From positions 668,501 to 732,500 of the forward strand of contig NZ_CP137852.1 of assembly GCF_033547095.1 (NCBI RefSeq): 64,000 bases of DNA, in the 5' to 3' direction. This document shows, piece after piece, positions 41,829 to 52,859 of this stretch. The position numbers and the translations under genes were made by a program. How positions within the stretch are numbered: the stretch's first letter is position 1; every line of letters begins with the position of its first letter. A model generated the notes under the pieces. That model searched no databases, was not told the origin of the DNA, and saw only the letters and a program-made list of their open reading frames with translations. This stretch comes from Sediminicoccus rosea (GTDB lineage Bacteria; Pseudomonadota; Alphaproteobacteria; Acetobacterales; Acetobacteraceae).

Positions 41829-42671
41829 TCAGCGGGCGCCGATCAGCCGCCGGCGGAGCCGGCCCGAGAGCCAGTCGATGGCGGCCACCATCAGCACCAT
41901 CAGGATGATGATGAAGGCCACCTCGTCCCAATGGCGGACGCGGATCCGCTCGGCGATCTGCAGCCCGATGCCGCCCGCGCCGACGACGCCGAGGATGGTG
42001 GCCGAGCGGGTGTTGCTCTCGAAGAAATAAAGCGCATGGCCCAGCATGACGGGCGCCACCTGCGGCAGCAGGCCGAAGCGCATGATCAGCGTGGGCGAGC
42101 CGCCGGCCGCGGCGATCCCCTCGGCCTGCTTCTTCTCGGCATTCTCGATCGCCTCGGCATAGAGCTTGGCCAGCACGGCGATGTCGGCCGTCGCGATGGC
42201 CAGCACGCCGGCGAGCGGGCCCAGCCCCACCGCGCGCACATAGGCCAGCGCCCAGATCAGCTGGTCCACCCCGCGGAAGCCGTCGAAGACGCGGCGCAGC
42301 GAGAAGCGGAACAGCGTGTTCGTGACGACGTTGTTGGCGCCGAGGAAACCGAGCGGGACGGCGATCAGGGCCGCGATGAAGGTGCCAAGGAAGGCCATGG
42401 CCAGGCTCTCGGCCAGGCCCTGCAGGATCTCCACCCATTGCTCGCCGGGCGAGGGCGGGATCATCAGCCGGGTGATGACGAGCAGCCCCTCCAGCCCGTT
42501 CCACATGCGCCGGGGCGAGACGTCGAACCACCAGAGCGTGCCGATCAGCCAGGCGAGGAAGGCAAGGCCACCCAGCCAGCGCAGCGCGCGGCCCTGGGGC
42601 GTGGGGCCGAAGGCGCGCGGCATGCGGGCCTGCCAGGCGGCGACCTCGGCGGGGGGCATGCGTGCGCTCAT
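41829..42671 (-). CDS. phnE: Phosphonate-type ABC transporter permease (PhnE)
   Basis: The 280-residue membrane protein has about six helices and the permease EAA-like loop AEGIAAAGGSPTLIMRFGLL. PhnE-specific text is LAESLAMAFLGTFIAALIAVPLGFLG, FESNTRSATILGVVGAGGIG and LQIAERIRVRHWDEVAFIII. It pairs with the permease upstream. ATGA overlap at 42668-42671 sets its start. It is last in the phnC-phnD-phnD-phnE-phnE operon. No phosphonate-degrading (phnG-M) genes are present, so the imported ligand could be phosphonate, phosphite or another oxyanion. Confidence 0.9.
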   Translation of the reverse strand: MSARMPPAEVAAWQARMPRAFGPTPQGRALRWLGGLAFLAWLIGTLWWFDVSPRRMWNGLEGLLVITRLMIPPSPGEQWVEILQGLAESLAMAFLGTFIAALIAVPLGFLGANNVVTNTLFRFSLRRVFDGFRGVDQLIWALAYVRAVGLGPLAGVLAIATADIAVLAKLYAEAIENAEKKQAEGIAAAGGSPTLIMRFGLLPQVAPVMLGHALYFFESNTRSATILGVVGAGGIGLQIAERIRVRHWDEVAFIIILMVLMVAAIDWLSGRLRRRLIGAR

Positions 42672-43543
42672 GCCACGGCCTCGATGACACGGCGGCGGAG
42701 ACGTTCGGAGAGCATGTCGATCACCATCACCGAGAGGATGATGAGGAGCAGGATGGCGCTGATCTCCTCGTAGTAGTTGAAGGAGATCACCTTGTAGAGC
42801 TCCTCGCCGATGCCGCCCGCGCCGACGAAGCCGATGACGCTGGCGGAGCGCAGATTGATCTCGAAGCGCAGCATCGCGTAGCTGAGCAGGTCGGGCAGGG
42901 CGGCGGGCAGGAGGGCGAAGCGGCAGGCCTCGCTCCAGGTGCCGCCCGCGGCGCGCACGCCATCCCAGGGGCGCATCTCCACATTCTCCATTGCATCCGC
43001 GAAGAGCTTGCCGAGCGCGCCCGCCGTGTGGAGCGCGATGGCGAGGATGCCGGCCAGGGCGCCCACGCCGAAGGCCCAGACGAAGATGAGCGCGAAGACG
43101 ATCTCCGGCACGGTGCGCGTCGCTTCCAGGAAGCGGCGGGACAGCTGGTAGGCCCAGGCCGGCGCCCCGCTGTTCTTGGCCGCCGGGAAGGCCAGCAGCA
43201 GTGCGACGACGGCGCCGGCCAGCGTGGCGAGTGCCGCCATCTGCGCCGTCTCGAAGAGCAGCAGCGCCCAGGCGTCCAGGCGGTAGAACCAGAAGGCGAG
43301 GCTGCCTTCGGTGTCCACGCCGGCGAAGAGCTTGTCCCACTCCAGCGCCGGCGTGATGCGGGCGAAGTATTCGCCGATGCGCGGCACGCCGGCGGCCAGC
43401 GAGGCGGGGTAGAACTCGCTGGTCCAGGCGGCGAGCAACAGGCAGGCGGCCAGGATCAGCAGGCCGAGCAGCGTGGCCTGGCGGCGCTGGCGGCGCAGGT
43501 CACGGAAGGCGGCCTCCTGCGCCGCGACGGCGGGCGAGGGCAT
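42668..43543 (-). CDS. phnE: Phosphonate-type ABC transporter permease (PhnE), second copy
   Basis: The 291-residue product has six predicted helices. It carries TVPEIVFALIFVWAFGVGALAG, the EAA-like loop GVRAAGGTWSEACRFALLPA, and EINLRSASVIGFVGAGGIG near the end. The sequence is clearly distinct from the following permease, so the two likely form a heterodimer. Its start ATG 43543 overlaps the phnD stop as TGATG. Confidence 0.9.
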   Translation of the reverse strand: MPSPAVAAQEAAFRDLRRQRRQATLLGLLILAACLLLAAWTSEFYPASLAAGVPRIGEYFARITPALEWDKLFAGVDTEGSLAFWFYRLDAWALLLFETAQMAALATLAGAVVALLLAFPAAKNSGAPAWAYQLSRRFLEATRTVPEIVFALIFVWAFGVGALAGILAIALHTAGALGKLFADAMENVEMRPWDGVRAAGGTWSEACRFALLPAALPDLLSYAMLRFEINLRSASVIGFVGAGGIGEELYKVISFNYYEEISAILLLIILSVMVIDMLSERLRRRVIEAVA

Positions 43544-44553
43544 CAGGAGCGCCGCCGCCGCGCGGCGGCTTCCTCGCGCCGCATCTCGACGAAGACCTCG
43601 TAGTCGGCATGGCGCACCTCGCGGAAGCCGGCGCCGGTGCCGCGGCCGATCTGTTCGAAGACGGCGGGATTGGCCTGGGGCAGGGCGAGGTAGAAGCGGA
43701 TGATGTCCTCGCGGAATTCCGCAGGGAGGTCGGTGCGCATGGTGATGGGCCCGTTCTGGATGGGGCGCGATTGCCAGATGATCCGCACGTCGGACATGCG
43801 GAGCATGCCCTTCTCGACCATGGCGCGCGTGTTGCCGCGGCTGAATCCCTCGTTGATCTCGCCCACGCCGGAGGCCCAGGTCATCGCCGCGTCGTATTGC
43901 CGCTGCAGCATCGCGACCACCGCCTGCTCATGCCCGCCGCCGAAGCCGGTGCGGCCGAAGAACTGCCCCGGCTCCACGCCCACGCCGGCGCGCCGCAGCT
44001 CGAAGCGCGGGATGAGGTAGCCGGAGGCGGAGTTGGGATCCGCCCAGGCCAGGCTGCGGCCGCGCATCTGCTCGAGATTCGTGATGCCGCTGTCGGCGCG
44101 GACCAGCATGACGGAGACATAGCTGGTGGAGCCGTCGATCTGCTCGATGGTGAGGATCGGCTCCACGCCGCCATTCGTGTCGATCCAGGCGGCGGCGTAG
44201 ATGGAGGGGCCGAGCGCGGCGAACTCGATCTGCCGGGCGGAGAGCGCCTGCATCACGCCCGCATAATCGCTGGCCGGCATGAGGCGGACGGGGACGCGGA
44301 AGGTCTCCTCCAGCAGACGGCGCAGGCCGTCGAAGCGGCCGAGGCGATCCGCCTCGTTCTCGCCGCCCATCAGGCCAACCCGGATGGCCGGCACCTGCTC
44401 GGCCCAGGCGCGGCGGCCTGGCTCGGGCATGGGGTGCGGACCCTCGGCCGAGCGGCGCGGGCGCCATGCGGGCCCGGGCTGGGCCTGCGCGGCGAGGGGC
44501 AGAAGGGCCGCGCCGCCGAGCAGGGCGCGACGATGCAGAGTACCACTGGTCAT
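43543..44553 (-). CDS. phnD: Phosphonate-type ABC substrate-binding protein (PhnD), intact copy
   Basis: The 336-residue product has a signal peptide (LHRRALLGGAALLPLAAQA). PhnD landmarks are IRVGLMGGENEADRLGRF, PASDYAGVMQALSARQIEF, LGPSIYAAAWIDTNGG, GRSLAWADPNSASGYLIP and TWASGVGEINEGFSRGN. ATG 44553 is set by GGAG seven bases upstream. It is a close paralogue of the interrupted copy just upstream, and both end MRREEAA.RRRRS. This one alone appears functional. Confidence 0.92.
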   Translation of the reverse strand: MTSGTLHRRALLGGAALLPLAAQAQPGPAWRPRRSAEGPHPMPEPGRRAWAEQVPAIRVGLMGGENEADRLGRFDGLRRLLEETFRVPVRLMPASDYAGVMQALSARQIEFAALGPSIYAAAWIDTNGGVEPILTIEQIDGSTSYVSVMLVRADSGITNLEQMRGRSLAWADPNSASGYLIPRFELRRAGVGVEPGQFFGRTGFGGGHEQAVVAMLQRQYDAAMTWASGVGEINEGFSRGNTRAMVEKGMLRMSDVRIIWQSRPIQNGPITMRTDLPAEFREDIIRFYLALPQANPAVFEQIGRGTGAGFREVRHADYEVFVEMRREEAAARRRRS

Positions 44554-44617
44554 CACACACTCCATCGCGGAATCCGGCCGCACGGCGGCCGGCGCGCCCA
44601 GCGTCTGAGGGCGAGAC

Positions 44618-45655
44618 TTAGGACCTTCTTCTCCGCTCGGCGGCTTCCTCGCGGCGCATGTCCACCAGGAACTGGAACTGCGCATGCGTCACCTCGCGAT
44701 AGCCCGTGCCGCCGCCGCGCTCGATCTGCTGGTAGATCGTGGGGTGCGTCTTCGGCAGCGCGAGATGGAAGTTCACGATGTCGTCGCGGAAGGCGCGCGG
44801 CAGGTTGGTCCGCATGGTGATCGGGCCGTTGATGATGGGCTCGCTCTGCCAGATGATCCGCAGGTCGCGCATGTTCAGCATGCCCTTGTCCACCATCGCG
44901 CGCAGGTTGCCGCGGGTGAAGCCTTCATTCACGTCGCCCTGGCCCGAGGCCCAGGTCACGGCAGCGTCATACTGCCGCTGCAGCACGGCGACGACCGCCT
45001 GCTCATGCCCACCGCCGAAGCCGGTGCGCGCGAAATACTGCCCGCTCTCCACGCCGATGCCCTGCCGGCGCAGCGCGAAGCGCGGCACCAGGTAGCCCGA
45101 GGTGGAATTGGCATCGGCTCAGGCCAGGCTGCGGCCGCGCATCTGCTCGAGGTTGGTGATGCCGCTGTCGGCACGCGTCACCATGACCGCGATGTAGCTG
45201 ATGGAGCCATCGCGCTCCTCCGCCACCAGCAGGGGCTCGACGCCGCCATTGGTGTCGATCCAGGTGCCGGCATAGACGGAGGGGCCCATGCTCGCGAACT
45301 CGATCTGCCCGGCGGAGAAGGCCTGGAGCACGCCGGCGTAGTCGCTGGCGGCGAAGAGGCGGACGGGGAGCTGGAAGGTCTCCTGCAGCAGGTTCTGGTA
45401 GGCGCCGAAGCGGCCCATGCGGTCGGCCTCGTTCTCGCCGCCCAGGAGGCCGATGCGGATCTGCGGCACCTGCGCGGCCCAGGCGCGGCGGCCGGGCTCG
45501 GGCATGGTCACGTCGGTGTCGAGCGTGCGGCGCATGCGCTGGCCTGCGGAGGCCTCGGGCGCCATGGTCGCGGGGGCGGCGCGCTGCGCGGCGGCCAGCT
45601 GCGGCGCGACGCTGGCGCCCAGCGCCAGCGCGCCGAGGTAGCGGCGGTTGATCAT
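44618..45655 (-). pseudogene. phnD: phnD paralogue interrupted by an in-frame TGA
   Basis: The reading frame from ATG 45655 (AAGGAGAG ribosome site) would give 345 residues. It has signal MINRRYLGALALGASVAPQL, VRLFAASDYAGVLQAFSAGQ and, after the break, GYLVPRFALRRQGIGV through MRREEAAERRRRS. Codon 179 (45119-45121) is TGA where the tandem paralogue has TGG in SLAWAD; a single C-to-T change on the plus strand explains it. Frame, codon use and conservation continue unchanged on both sides. It could be a fresh pseudogene, a read-through site or a sequence error. The downstream half has no good new start. Confidence 0.85.
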
Positions 45656-45680
45656 CGGTGGATCTCTCCTTGGGTGTGGG

Positions 45681-46508
45681 TCAGGCCAGCGCCACCTGCG
45701 GCACGAAGCCGGGGGCGGGCGTGGCGTTCACGGCGGCGGCGGCCTCGGCCTGGAACTCGGCCTCGGTGATGCCGTAGATCTGCGTGATGCGCGCGGCATC
45801 CAGTTCGGCGGGTGCGCCGTCGAAGACGACGCGGCCCTGCTGCATGGCGATAACGCGCGTGCAGTATTCGCGGGCGGTGTCGAGGTGATGCAGGTTCACC
45901 ATCACCGTCAGCCCGTCGCGCCGGTTCACCTCGGCGAGCGCATCCATCACGGTGCGCGCATTGCGCGGATCCAGGCTTGCGATCGGCTCATCGGCCAGGA
46001 TCAGGCGCGGCTGCTGCATCAGCGCCCGGCAGATGGCGACGCGCTGCTGCTGCCCGCCCGAGAGCGTGTCGGCGCGTTGCAGCGCGGTGGAGAGCAGGTC
46101 GAAGCGTTCGAGCGCGGCCAGCGCCATGGCGCGCTCCTCGGCCGAGAACTGACAGAAAAGCGAGCCCAGCCGCGCCATCACACCGTGGCGGTGGTTCAGC
46201 CGCCCGATCAGCACGTTGGTGAGCACGTCGAGGCGTTGCACCAGGTTGAACTGCTGGAAGATCATCGCGCAGCCGGTGCGCCAGTCGCGCAGGGCGCGGC
46301 CCTGCAGCGCCGTCACGTCGCGCCCCTCGAAGCGGATGCGGCCCTCGCTGGGCTCGGCCAGGCGGTTGATCAGGCGCAGCAGGGTGGACTTGCCCGCGCC
46401 GGAGCGGCCGATCACGCCCACCATCTGGCCCGCGGGCACGGTGAGGCTGACGCCGTCCACCGCCTTCACACGCCCGAAGCGCCGTGTCAGACCCTCGATC
46501 TCAAGCAT
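45681..46508 (-). CDS. phnC: Phosphonate-type ABC transporter ATPase (PhnC)
   Basis: The 275-residue product has Walker [10 protein letters not shown] (residues 34-42), Q-loop [19 protein letters not shown], signature [15 protein letters not shown], Walker [13 protein letters not shown] and H-loop [27 protein letters not shown] is typical of PhnC. Its tail (about residues 240-275) is slightly long and Ala-rich. It is the first gene of the operon. The 114-base gap to the divergent Bug gene should hold its promoter. Confidence 0.94.
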   Translation of the reverse strand: MLEIEGLTRRFGRVKAVDGVSLTVPAGQMVGVIGRSGAGKSTLLRLINRLAEPSEGRIRFEGRDVTALQGRALRDWRTGCAMIFQQFNLVQRLDVLTNVLIGRLNHRHGVMARLGSLFCQFSAEERAMALAALERFDLLSTALQRADTLSGGQQQRVAICRALMQQPRLILADEPIASLDPRNARTVMDALAEVNRRDGLTVMVNLHHLDTAREYCTRVIAMQQGRVVFDGAPAELDAARITQIYGITEAEFQAEAAAAVNATPAPGFVPQVALA

Positions 46509-46622
46509 GGCCTCATCCCATCTGCCGGGGCGCGGCTTAGTCGGTCTATGTTGCATCCAGATGACGCCTGGGCAAAGCAAATGTGACGCTCGCCCGAACC
46601 AAGAAGAACGGAGGATTTCCCC

Positions 46623-47597
46623 ATGCCATCACGCCGCGCCGTGCTCGCCGCGCCCGCCCTCGTCACCGGCCTTGTCCCCCTCGCCGCCGCCGCGCAGGAC
46701 GCCTTCCCGAGCCGTGCGCTCGCCGTCGCCTCCGGCTATGCGCCGGGCGGCGTCACGGATGTGACCAGCCGCGCCGTAGCCGAGCGCATGGCGCGCGAGC
46801 TGGGCGTGCCGGTGGTGATCGAGAATCGCGTGGGTGCGGCGACCGCGGTCGCCAACACGCATGTCGCGCAGGCGCGGCCCGATGGCTACACGCTGCTGAT
46901 GGGCACCTCCACCCTCGCCATCAACCCGGCACTTCAGCCCAACCTCACGCCCCGCGAGCCGATGCGCGAACTGGTGCCCGTCGGCATGGTGTTCCGCACC
47001 GCCTTCGCGCTGCATGTGAACCCTGCCGTGCCGGCGCGCACGACGGAGGAGTTCATCGCCTATTGCCGTGCCAATCCCGGCCGCGTGAATTTCGGATCGA
47101 GCGGTACGGGGGCGGTGAACCACCTGGCCCAGGCGCTGCTGGTGGCGCGCACCGGCATCGACGTGGTGCATGTGCCCTTCCGCGGCGGTGCCCCCGCCCT
47201 GCTGGAGCTGCGCGCCGGCCGCATCCAGGCGATGTTCCAGGCCCTGCTGGAGGCCCTGCCCACCATGCGCGAGGGCAGCACGCGCGGCCTCGGCATCTCC
47301 TCGCGCGAGCGCAATGCCCTGGTGCCCGACCTGCCGCCGGTGGCCGATGCCGTACCGGGCTTCGAGGCGGTGTTCTGGCAGGCCCTGTTTGCGCCCGCCG
47401 GCACGCCGGCGCCGGTGCTGGCGCGGCTCGGCGCCGCTTTGCGCGCGGCCACCGAAGATGCGACCCTGAGGTCCCGCATGGCCGAGCAGGGGGTGGACAT
47501 CGTCACCGGCGATGCGGCATCCGTGCGCGACCTGCTGGCGCGGGAGACCACCATGTGGGGCGAACTGATCCGCAGCGCCAATATTCGACCGGAGTGA
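46623..47597 (+). CDS. Tripartite tricarboxylate transporter (Bug-type) substrate-binding protein
   Basis: The 324-residue product has signal peptide [20 protein letters not shown], then [61 protein letters not shown] and [20 protein letters not shown]. It is a complete periplasmic Bug receptor of unknown ligand with no TctAB nearby. ATG 46623 has GGAGG 10 bases upstream. It is divergent from phnC. The small lipoprotein gene begins at its stop codon. Confidence 0.92.
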   Translation: MPSRRAVLAAPALVTGLVPLAAAAQDAFPSRALAVASGYAPGGVTDVTSRAVAERMARELGVPVVIENRVGAATAVANTHVAQARPDGYTLLMGTSTLAINPALQPNLTPREPMRELVPVGMVFRTAFALHVNPAVPARTTEEFIAYCRANPGRVNFGSSGTGAVNHLAQALLVARTGIDVVHVPFRGGAPALLELRAGRIQAMFQALLEALPTMREGSTRGLGISSRERNALVPDLPPVADAVPGFEAVFWQALFAPAGTPAPVLARLGAALRAATEDATLRSRMAEQGVDIVTGDAASVRDLLARETTMWGELIRSANIRPE

Positions 47598-47602
47598 TGA
47601 TG

Positions 47603-47863
47603 ATGCGCGTTCTCCCGCTCGGCCTGCTGCTTCTGCTCGGCGCCTGCGGCTCGGTGGACACCTCGCCCGGTTCGTCCGGCGTGCCGGACATGCCCTTCGG
47701 CCCGCCGAGCTTCCAGCGCGGCTACCAGACCACCTCGGGCCAGATCGTGCTGGACCGCGAGCTGACGCCGAACGACCCGCGCCGCTTCGACCTTCCGCCC
47801 TCCAACAATCCGCGCCCCTTCGCCCCGCCCCCGGCGGGGGACCCGCGCCGCCTGGGCTGGTAG
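47603..47863 (+). CDS. Small proline-rich lipoprotein
   Basis: The 86-residue product has lipoprotein signal MRVLPLGLLLLLGAC. It is followed by a polar Gly/Ser/Pro-rich mature part (PDMPFGPPSFQRGYQT, DPRRFDLPPSNNPRPF). It is probably anchored to a membrane as an extended peptide. Three consecutive ATG codons (47597, 47600, 47603) are possible starts; GGAG at 47591-47594 best suits 47603. It is translationally linked to the Bug gene. No family recognised. Confidence 0.65.
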   Translation: MRVLPLGLLLLLGACGSVDTSPGSSGVPDMPFGPPSFQRGYQTTSGQIVLDRELTPNDPRRFDLPPSNNPRPFAPPPAGDPRRLGW

Positions 47864-47944
47864 CCCCGGTCGCACCCGCGCCATGGACGGCGCGGGCCGG
47901 CTTGCGCCAGGATGCCTCCCAAGAAACCACCAGGGAGGATCACC

Positions 47945-49570
<1,626 letters not shown>

Positions 49571-49707
49571 TGGCCCCGCTTCCAGGGCAGGTTGCCGCTT
49601 TTCTGCCCAGGCGGCGGCACCCTGGGGGCGGAACGGCCGCGGAATTCCCCTTGCACGGCGTGGCTGCCGCTGGTCGCATGCGCCGTCCAAAAACCAGGAG
49701 GGGCTTC

Positions 49708-51318
49708 ATGAGATTCACGCTCAAGGCCATGGGGCTCGGCATCGCCGCGACCCTCATGGCGCTTCCCGCCGTCGCGCAGCAGGCGCCGCTGAAGACGCTG
49801 CGCATCGCCATGACCGCGGCCGATGTGCCGACCACGACGGGCATGCCGAATAACGGCTTCGAGGGCATGCGCTTCCTCGGCTACCCGGTCTTCGAAGGGC
49901 TCGTCCTCTGGGATCTCTCGCGCGCCGACCGGCCCGCCGGGCTGCGCCCCGGCCTCGCGGAATCCTGGCGCCAGGACCCCAATGACCCGCAGACCTGGCT
50001 CTTCACGCTGCGCGAGGGCGTGCGCTTCCATGACGGCACGCCGTTCAACGCCGATGCGGTGATCTGGAACCTCGAGCGCTACTTCAACAACCAGTCGCCG
50101 CAATTCGAGGCGCAGGGAAGCGCCATCACGCGCGCGCGCATCCCCATCATGGAGAGCTACCGCAAGGTGGATGAGCGGACGATCGCCTTCCGCACCAACC
50201 GCGTCGCCTCCTACTTCCCCTACATGGCGGTCTATATCCTCTTCACCTCGCCGAAGAGCTTCGAGGATGGTGGGCGCGACTGGGCGCGCGTGGCGGCCCT
50301 GCCGCCGGCCGGCACCGGACCCTTCCGCCTGAGCCGCTTCGTGCCCCGCACCTCGGCCGAGCTGTCCAAGAATGACCAGTATTGGGATCGCACGCGCATC
50401 CCGCGCCTCGACCGCGTGCTGCTGCTGCCCATGCCGGAAGCCACCACGCGCCTCGCCGCCCTCCGTTCGGGCCAGGTGGACTGGATCGAGGTGCCGCCGC
50501 CGGACGCCATCCCCTCGCTGCGGCAGGCGGGTTTCAACATCACCACGGGCAGTTACCCGCATGTCTGGCCCTGGTTCTTCCAGATGGGCGGCGAGACGCC
50601 CTTCCGGGATGTTCGCGTCCGCCAGGGGCTGAACTACTGCGTGGACCGCGCGGGGCTGGTGCAGCTGTTGAACGGCACGGCCGAGCCCTCGGTCGGCTGG
50701 CTCAAGCCCAATGACCCGAATTTCGGCACGCCGCAGAACCGGTACAGCTTCGACCCCGCGCGCGGCCGCGCTTTGCTGGCCGAGGCCGGCTTCAACGCGC
50801 AGCGCCCGCTGAGCTTCAAGGTGATGATCTCCACCTCGGGCTCGGGCCAGATGCTGCCGCTGCCGATGAACGAGTTCCTGCAGCAGAACCTGCGCCAGGC
50901 CTGCGGGGTGAACGTCACCTTCGAGGTGACGGAGTGGAACACGCTGCTGCAGGCGACGCGCAGCTCGCCGGGTGCACCGGTGCTGGCGGGTTCGCTGGCA
51001 CTCAACCCCTCCTCGCCCTCGAGCGACCCGAGCGTGATGGCCCGCTACTTCCTGCAGGCCTTCGTGCCGCCCAACGGCTTCAACTGGCCGCAGTTCAATG
51101 ACCCCGAGTTCGAGACGGCCTTCGCCGCACTCGAGCGCGCGACGAATGAGAGCGAGTTCAACGCGGCCTATGCGCGGGCGCATACGCGCCTCGTGGACAA
51201 CCCGCCCTGGCTCTACATCGTGCACGACCTGAATCCGCGCGCGATGCACCGCCGGGTGCGGGGCTTCACCAGCGCGCAATCCTGGTTCCAGGACCTCGTT
51301 CCGGTGGATATCCAGTAG
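49708..51318 (+). CDS. ABC-type peptide/nickel-family (SBP family 5) substrate-binding protein
   Basis: The 536-residue product has signal peptide KAMGLGIAATLMALPAVAQQ. Family 5 blocks are GLRPGLAESWRQDPNDPQTW, FTLREGVRFHDGTPFNADAV, GTGPFRLSRFVPRTSAELSK and RQGLNYCVDRAGLVQLLNGT. It is periplasmic and binds peptides or other oligomeric solutes for an ABC importer. No permease or ATPase gene lies next to it, so it is an orphan receptor. ATG 49708 has AGGAGGGG nine bases upstream. Confidence 0.92.
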   Translation: MRFTLKAMGLGIAATLMALPAVAQQAPLKTLRIAMTAADVPTTTGMPNNGFEGMRFLGYPVFEGLVLWDLSRADRPAGLRPGLAESWRQDPNDPQTWLFTLREGVRFHDGTPFNADAVIWNLERYFNNQSPQFEAQGSAITRARIPIMESYRKVDERTIAFRTNRVASYFPYMAVYILFTSPKSFEDGGRDWARVAALPPAGTGPFRLSRFVPRTSAELSKNDQYWDRTRIPRLDRVLLLPMPEATTRLAALRSGQVDWIEVPPPDAIPSLRQAGFNITTGSYPHVWPWFFQMGGETPFRDVRVRQGLNYCVDRAGLVQLLNGTAEPSVGWLKPNDPNFGTPQNRYSFDPARGRALLAEAGFNAQRPLSFKVMISTSGSGQMLPLPMNEFLQQNLRQACGVNVTFEVTEWNTLLQATRSSPGAPVLAGSLALNPSSPSSDPSVMARYFLQAFVPPNGFNWPQFNDPEFETAFAALERATNESEFNAAYARAHTRLVDNPPWLYIVHDLNPRAMHRRVRGFTSAQSWFQDLVPVDIQ

Positions 51319-51320
51319 TT

Positions 51321-51454
51321 CCCCGCGAAATCGCTTCGCGCTTGCGCGGGGACCCCGTCTTTCATCCCCACGAAATCGTGCGCGCCTTCGTGGGGGCCCA
51401 GGGTTGGCGCTGAGCGTGTGAGTTGGGTTCATCTCCCGGTGGCGAAGCCACCGG
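51321..51454. repeat. Tandem REP-like hairpins in intergenic DNA
   Basis: The 247-base gap holds three hairpins. A: CCCCGCG/CGCGGGG (51321-51351). B: CCCCACGAA/TTCGTGGGG (51366-51395). A and B share the core CGAAATCG, and stem position five changes together (G-C versus A-T). C: CCGGTGGC-GAA-GCCACCGG (51436-51454). They look like a small repetitive palindromic element in two diverged copies plus a further hairpin. They may help terminate transcription of the solute-binding protein gene. Confidence 0.65.
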
Positions 51455-51565
51455 AAGGCTCCGGGGGGCGGATCGCGCGGGCGGGCCGCCCCTCTTGCGT
51501 TGGGGGTGCTATGCCCCTTCGTGGATTTCGCGGATCATGCGGCGTTCTCGCTGGAGGAAATCGCG

Positions 51566-51901
51566 ATGATCGTTGACCTGCGCATCTACACCTGCCTGCC
51601 GAACCGCATGGCGGATTTCGTGAAGCTCTATGAGGAAAAGGCCTGGCCGCTCCAGCTCAAATATCTGGAGAACTGCCTGGGCTGGTACACCACCATCGAG
51701 GGCGAGCTGAACACCGTCGTCCATCTCTGGGGCTACAAGGACCAGGGCGATCGCGAGCAGCGCCGCGCGGCGATGGCGGCGGACCCGGCCTGGGGCGCCT
51801 ATCTCAAGGCGGCGGCCGAGGGCGGCATGCTGATCAAGATGGAAAACCGCATCGTGAAGGAAGCGCCGCACTTCACGGCCTTCAAGGCGAAGAAGGGCTG
51901 A
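51566..51901 (+). CDS. NIPSNAP family protein
   Basis: The 111-residue product begins MIVDLRIYTCLPNRMADFVK and has GWYTTIEGELNTVVHLWGYK and AMAADPAWGAYLKAAAEGGM. This is the ferredoxin-like NIPSNAP/Dabb-related fold. Function is unclear; bacterial members often accompany catabolic genes. ATG 51566 has GGAGGA; an upstream in-frame start at 51500 (MGVLCPFV) is less likely. It ends in a strong terminator. Confidence 0.9.
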   Translation: MIVDLRIYTCLPNRMADFVKLYEEKAWPLQLKYLENCLGWYTTIEGELNTVVHLWGYKDQGDREQRRAAMAADPAWGAYLKAAAEGGMLIKMENRIVKEAPHFTAFKAKKG

Positions 51902-51926
51902 CCTGCCCTTCCGGCCCGCTGCAAGG

Positions 51927-51957
51927 CGAGGGGGGCCAAGGCCCCCCTCGTCATTTT
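51927..51957 (+). terminator. Rho-independent terminator of the NIPSNAP gene
   Basis: CGAGGGGGGCC (51927-51937) pairs perfectly with GGCCCCCCTCG (51940-51950), followed by TCATTTT. The innermost pairs must open to form a loop. It abuts the stop of the convergent superoxide dismutase gene. Confidence 0.9.
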
Positions 51958-52724
51958 CAGACCCGCAGCGTGCCGGCCATCGCGGCACCGTAGCGCGCTG
52001 CGATCTTGTCCCAGTTGAGGATGTTCCACCAGCTCGAGACATACTCGTTCCGGCGGTTCTGGTAGCGCAGGTAATAGGCGTGCTCCCACACGTCATTGCC
52101 CATCAGCACGCGCTGGCCGTCCATCAGCGGGCTGTCCTGGTTGGGCCGGGTGGCGATGGCGAGCTGGCCCGAAGGCGTAACCGTCACGAAGGCCCAGCCC
52201 GAGCCGAAGACGCCCATGCTGGCGGTGTTGAAGCGGTTGCGGAACTCCGTCATCCCGCCCAGGTCACGGTTGATGGCGGCCAGCAGGTCGCCCGTCGGCT
52301 CGCCGCCGCGGCCGCCCATGATCTCCCAGAACATGGTGTGGTTGGCATGGCCGCCGCCATTGTTGCGGATGGCGCCGCGCACCGCATCCGGCACGCGGGA
52401 GAGATTCATCAGCAGCTCGTCCAGCTGCATGGCGGCGAAGGCGTCCTGCCCCACCAGCGCGCGGTTCAGGTTGGCTACCTGCGCGCCATGGTGGAAGCGC
52501 CAGTGCAGCTCCATCGTGCGCGCATCGATGGCGGCCTCGTTGGCGTCGAAGGCATAGGGCAGGGGCGCCAGGGTGAAGGGGCCAGTGGGGGCTGCTGCGG
52601 GGGCTGCTGCGGGGGCTGCTGCGGGTGCGGCGGCGGGTGCCTGGGCCTGGGCCCGGCCGGCCAGCGAAGCCAGGCCAAGGGCGGCGGCGCCCAGCATCAG
52701 GCCGCGGCGGTGAATGAATGCCAT
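51957..52724 (-). CDS. Exported Fe/Mn superoxide dismutase with PAAA linker
   Basis: The 255-residue product has a signal with adjacent arginines (HRRGLMLGAAALGLASLAG) that could use the Tat route. Next comes a repetitive linker APAAAPAAAPAAAP, then a full SOD: FTLAPLPYAFDANEAAID, ELHWRFHHG, GGGHANHTMFWEIM, FGSGWAFV and MGNDVWEHAYYLRY with the metal ligands H, H, D, H. It dismutates superoxide, here in the periplasm. The linker arises from a 12-base tandem repeat (52587-52622, three perfect units, a fourth degenerate). It has GGAGGA before ATG 52724. Confidence 0.93.
   Translation of the reverse strand: MAFIHRRGLMLGAAALGLASLAGRAQAQAPAAAPAAAPAAAPAAAPTGPFTLAPLPYAFDANEAAIDARTMELHWRFHHGAQVANLNRALVGQDAFAAMQLDELLMNLSRVPDAVRGAIRNNGGGHANHTMFWEIMGGRGGEPTGDLLAAINRDLGGMTEFRNRFNTASMGVFGSGWAFVTVTPSGQLAIATRPNQDSPLMDGQRVLMGNDVWEHAYYLRYQNRRNEYVSSWWNILNWDKIAARYGAAMAGTLRV
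52587..52622. repeat. 12-bp tandem repeat coding for the PAAA linker
   Basis: Three identical copies of GGGGGCTGCTGC lie head to tail, followed by a degenerate fourth. On the minus strand they encode repeated Ala-Ala-Pro-Ala. Copy number changes would keep the reading frame. Confidence 0.85.
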
Positions 52725-52859
52725 GGATTTTCCTCCTCGGGGGGTGACCGGCACAACCTGATGGCATGGCACGGGTTCCGCAAGGTTTTCGGCACACGGG
52801 CTGCTGGACAGGCCCGCCCCCCCGCGCTACCGCCGAAGCAGCATGAGTGAGGAAGCAAC

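Noticed and set aside
45119..45121. TGA as a selenocysteine codon
   Set aside because: The paralogue has Trp, not Cys, at this position, and no stem-loop resembling a SECIS was seen after it.
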